Below, piece after piece: positions 4,996-5,526 of a stretch of DNA of 5,526 nucleotides; position 1 is the stretch's first letter, and each line of letters starts with the position of its first letter. The notes under the pieces are model-generated. The model did not search any database. It worked only from the letters and a program-made list of their open reading frames with translations, and was not told where the DNA came from. Made by a program: the position numbers and the translations under genes. Origin of the DNA: an uncultured Chloroflexota bacterium (GTDB lineage Bacteria; Chloroflexota; Limnocylindria; Limnocylindrales; CSP1-4); the NCBI GenBank assembly GCA_903930745.1, contig CAIYZX010000110.1, positions 1-5,526 of the forward strand, given 5' to 3'.

Positions 4996-5526
4996 ATGTC
5001 AACGCTCACCACGCCCGGCCGCGTCCGCCGGGCCACCGTCTCCGTCCTCGCCGCAGCCGGCGTCACGGTCACCCTGCTTGCCGGTGCCGCGCCTGCCCTC
5101 GCGATCGTCTCTCAGTCCTCCACCATCGTGACCAGCTCCCAGCAGACGATCGATCTCGGCGCCACGGTTGACCTCTCGGCCACGGTTGACGGGAGCTTGC
5201 CCACCGCCCCGCAGCCTGCCGGCACCATCGGCGCCCCCACGGGCACCGTCGCGTTCTTCTACTGCTACAACGCGTCCATCGGCATTCCCAACTGCCCCGA
5301 GGGGGCTCGTGTGGCCATCGGGAGCCCCGTGGCGCTGGCGCCGGGGGCCGGCACCAGCGCGACAGCGTCCATTCCCGGCTGGACGCCCGCCGAGGGCCGC
5401 GGCTGGTACGTGTTCGCGGCTGTCTACAACGGTGACTCGTCGTACCCCGCCTCCGAGGATGACGGCAGCGCCGACATCGCCCACCTCTACGTGAACGACC
5501 CGAACGCCCTGCCGTCCGAGGTCACC
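4996..5526 (+). CDS. Secreted Ig-like domain protein, N-terminal part (runs off right edge)
   Basis: The frame is open for 177 codons from the ATG at 4996 to the window edge with no stop. Residues 1-36 form a classic signal peptide: basic RVRR at 9-12, hydrophobic core from about 13 to 29, then APALA with predicted cleavage after A36. The mature part looks like a bacterial Ig-like (Big_3-type) sandwich. TIDLGATVDLSATV (51-64) resembles an opening strand pair, PTGTVAFFYCYN (81-92) a central strand, and GRGWYVFAAVYNGDSSYPAS (134-153) the characteristic closing Y-x-GD-x-x-Y motif. The two visible cysteines, C90 and C100, could form a disulfide and have the same C-x9-C spacing as the blades of the neighbouring gene, though the context differs. 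The domain resembles repeats in large surface or adhesin-like proteins. It diverges from the propeller gene across 435 bp, so shared regulation is possible. Length, anchor and function are unknown. Confidence 0.85.
   Translation, partial: MSTLTTPGRVRRATVSVLAAAGVTVTLLAGAAPALAIVSQSSTIVTSSQQTIDLGATVDLSATVDGSLPTAPQPAGTIGAPTGTVAFFYCYNASIGIPNCPEGARVAIGSPVALAPGAGTSATASIPGWTPAEGRGWYVFAAVYNGDSSYPASEDDGSADIAHLYVNDPNALPSEVT

Noticed and set aside
4289..5002. Minus-strand frame of 237 codons spanning the intergenic region
   Set aside because: It overlaps the signal-peptide end of the propeller gene in another frame and has a random-looking Arg/Pro/His-rich composition. Accepting it would put a gene across both divergent starts.

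Overview
This is a GC-rich window (about 70 percent by eye). Codons strongly prefer G or C at the third position, which leaves long spurious open frames opposite the real genes. It holds three genes, two of them cut by the window edges, and all three encode proteins built from extracellular-type beta-sandwich or propeller domains. The genome is bacterial. The alpha-2-macroglobulin-type N-terminus on the left and the C-terminal beta-rich module of the central protein resemble proteins I associate with Chloroflexota and some Actinobacteria. That placement is a guess from family resemblance; there is no marker gene.

Layout. Positions 1-704 (minus strand) hold the N-terminal 234 residues of a bacterial alpha-2-macroglobulin-like protein that runs off the left edge. 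Positions 705-810 are a short gap with a perfect 11-bp inverted repeat. Positions 811-4560 (minus strand) hold a complete 1249-residue secreted protein with two seven-bladed RCC1-type propellers, a cadherin-like sandwich between them, an FN3-like domain and a C-terminal beta-rich module. Positions 4561-4995 are a 435-bp divergent intergenic region with no convincing gene but several dyad motifs and a triplicated heptamer. From 4996 to the right edge (plus strand) is the start of a second secreted protein with an Ig-like domain.

The most interesting object is the central protein. Each propeller appears to be inserted into an Ig-like domain: the first half of the sandwich precedes blade 1 and the closing strands follow blade 7. 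This nested arrangement occurs twice. All 14 blades carry a cysteine pair at exactly the same spacing (C-x9-C), and the other four cysteines form one pair in the closing half of each split Ig domain. All 32 cysteines are therefore in paired positions, which suggests a heavily disulfide-stapled extracellular protein.

How the genes might work together is inference. The minus-strand pair lies in tandem, 106 bp apart, and could be one transcription unit or two separated by the hairpin. The third gene diverges from them. The cluster looks like a cell-surface or secretome locus. A2M proteins trap proteases and some RCC1-like propellers (BLIP-II) bind and inhibit enzymes, so a defensive role is possible. 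Adhesion or carbohydrate binding is equally possible.
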